Assembly (NCBI GenBank): GCA_009785505.1
Contig: WQWA01000014.1
Span: forward strand, 1 to 41,957
Reading direction: 5' to 3'
Source of the DNA: Bacteroidales bacterium
Lineage (GTDB): Bacteria; Bacteroidota; Bacteroidia; Bacteroidales; P3
Length of the DNA stretch: 41,957 bases
In this document: one piece after another, positions 41,142 to 41,957 of the stretch
Layout of the letters: the number at the start of each line of letters is the position of its first letter
How positions within the stretch are numbered: the first letter of the stretch is position 1
Made by a program: the position numbers and the translations under genes
The notes under the pieces: generated by a model
The model's database searches: none
Seen by the model: the letters and a program-made list of their open reading frames with translations, nothing else
Told to the model about the DNA's origin: nothing

Positions 41142-41957
41142 ATGCCCGACCCAAAAATTCTTCCTTCCAGTTTCACAGAAATCTCTGTAGAGCACATTTT
41201 GCGTAAATATAGCCGAACACCAAAGATTATTTATTGGTGTGTGCTGATTCTGTTTGTTGCCGGCTTTGTTTCGATGTTTTTTATTCATGTCGATGTCAGC
41301 GTGAGAGCACAAGGCATTTTGCGAACGCCCGGCGAACGCGTTTTTCCAAGAGCCACCGGAACCGGACATATACAATATATCAACCCTATTCTGCGGGAAA
41401 ATGCGAAAATAACCGCCGGCGACACACTCATTATTATCGGACGAGAAATTTGGGGCGAACAGTTGCAAACCGCCGAACAACGCCTTGCCGAACTCAATGA
41501 TTTACTTGCTGATTTGGAAATTCTAACAAACATTCCCTACAGAGGTGCGAGAGGAAATTACGCAAGAAATACCAATTTTCAAACCGCCGTGTACGAGCAA
41601 AGTTTTGAACTTTTTCGTCGCCGACATCAAAACAATTTGGATGTGGTTTCCGCTGTGAGAACCATCTACAACCGAGACCGCCGATTATTTGAGCAACGTG
41701 TGGTTGCCCAAGAGGAATTGGAACATTCGAGAGCCGAGCACACTAGAGCCATGGCAGCACTTTCCACGCTCTACAACGAGCAAATGAATCAATGGCACAC
41801 CGAACAGCAAAGATACCTCAATGAGCAACTAGAACTACAATCCCGAATCAATCAAATCGAAATTCAAAAACAAGAATTGATTGTAATTGCCTCAACAAGT
41901 GGAAGCGTACAGCAACTACGAGGTTTGAGGGTTGGAAATTTTATTTCCGAAGGTGAA
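41142..41957 (+). CDS. HlyD-type membrane fusion protein of a type I/bacteriocin exporter, 3' end cut off
   Basis: Periplasmic adaptor that links an inner-membrane ABC exporter to an outer-membrane channel. 272 codons are present to the window edge. Residues about 29-49 are a membrane segment; VRAQGILRTPGERVFPRATG begins the first half of the lipoyl-like domain (GERVFPRATG), followed by an alpha-hairpin rich in E and Q (about 100-230; LQTAEQRLAELNDLLADLE). IASTSGSVQQL near residue 252 starts the second half of the lipoyl-like domain. Such genes in Bacteroidota usually sit next to a peptidase-containing ABC exporter of leader peptides, but that region is outside the window. The long leader before it is unusual. 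Confidence 0.88.
   Translation, partial: MPDPKILPSSFTEISVEHILRKYSRTPKIIYWCVLILFVAGFVSMFFIHVDVSVRAQGILRTPGERVFPRATGTGHIQYINPILRENAKITAGDTLIIIGREIWGEQLQTAEQRLAELNDLLADLEILTNIPYRGARGNYARNTNFQTAVYEQSFELFRRRHQNNLDVVSAVRTIYNRDRRLFEQRVVAQEELEHSRAEHTRAMAALSTLYNEQMNQWHTEQQRYLNEQLELQSRINQIEIQKQELIVIASTSGSVQQLRGLRVGNFISEGE

Overview
The window comes from a member of the Bacteroidota, probably a Bacteroidales-like lineage, though the order cannot be fixed from sequence alone. The evidence is a low-GC genome; repeated TATCTTTG boxes (the TAnnTTTG -7 element typical of this phylum) in front of most transcription units; few recognisable Shine-Dalgarno sequences at gene starts; and phylum-typical genes and gene orders (Bacteroidota-type LptD, short AMP nucleosidase, Rpb6-like omega subunit, bamD-rpoZ-coaBC, ftsK-lolA, lemA-htpX). 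Nearly everything is chromosomal core: replication, cell envelope, translation, lipid and nucleotide metabolism. I saw no insertion sequence, prophage or CRISPR array.

Layout. 1-5070 (minus): lptD, ridA, a Big2/FISUMP-type lipoprotein and a dnaG cut by the window edge. 5138-12151 (plus): cell-wall amidase, LysM protein, ftsK, lolA and prfB, the last with an intact programmed +1 frameshift. 12253-14546 (plus): acpP-fabF-rnc. 14543-24541 (minus): pyrBI, coaBC, rpoZ, bamD, pepD, rmuC, pheT and a small beta-barrel protein. 24698-25996: metK behind a compact structured leader resembling a SAM-II riboswitch. 25993-33306: amn (minus), typA, arcA, an ABC ATPase, trpS (minus), lemA-htpX. 33390-36517: tRNA-Gly, fba, then xseA and xseB separated by a four-helix-bundle gene lying between inverted repeats. 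36495-41957: lnt (minus), a DUF4301 gene, ldcA, and the 5' part of an HlyD-type secretion adaptor behind a long structured leader.

How the genes work together. Many serve the envelope: LptD (LPS export), BamD (barrel assembly), LolA and Lnt (lipoproteins), the amidase, LysM protein and LdcA (peptidoglycan turnover), LemA/HtpX (membrane quality control). Divergent pairs are usually driven by back-to-back TATCTTTG promoters in less than 120 bp.

The most interesting material is not in the core proteins. (i) Palindromic elements starting CCGTCAT..GAG occur three times, once in frame inside ldcA, and the three copies have compensatory base changes in their stems. (ii) The four-helix-bundle gene in xseAB is bounded by an 18-bp perfect inverted match, the architecture of 23S rRNA intervening sequences but in an mRNA. 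(iii) A SAM-II-like leader precedes metK. (iv) A rod-like RNA of about 117 nt precedes the HlyD gene. (v) bamD appears to be transcribed leaderless.
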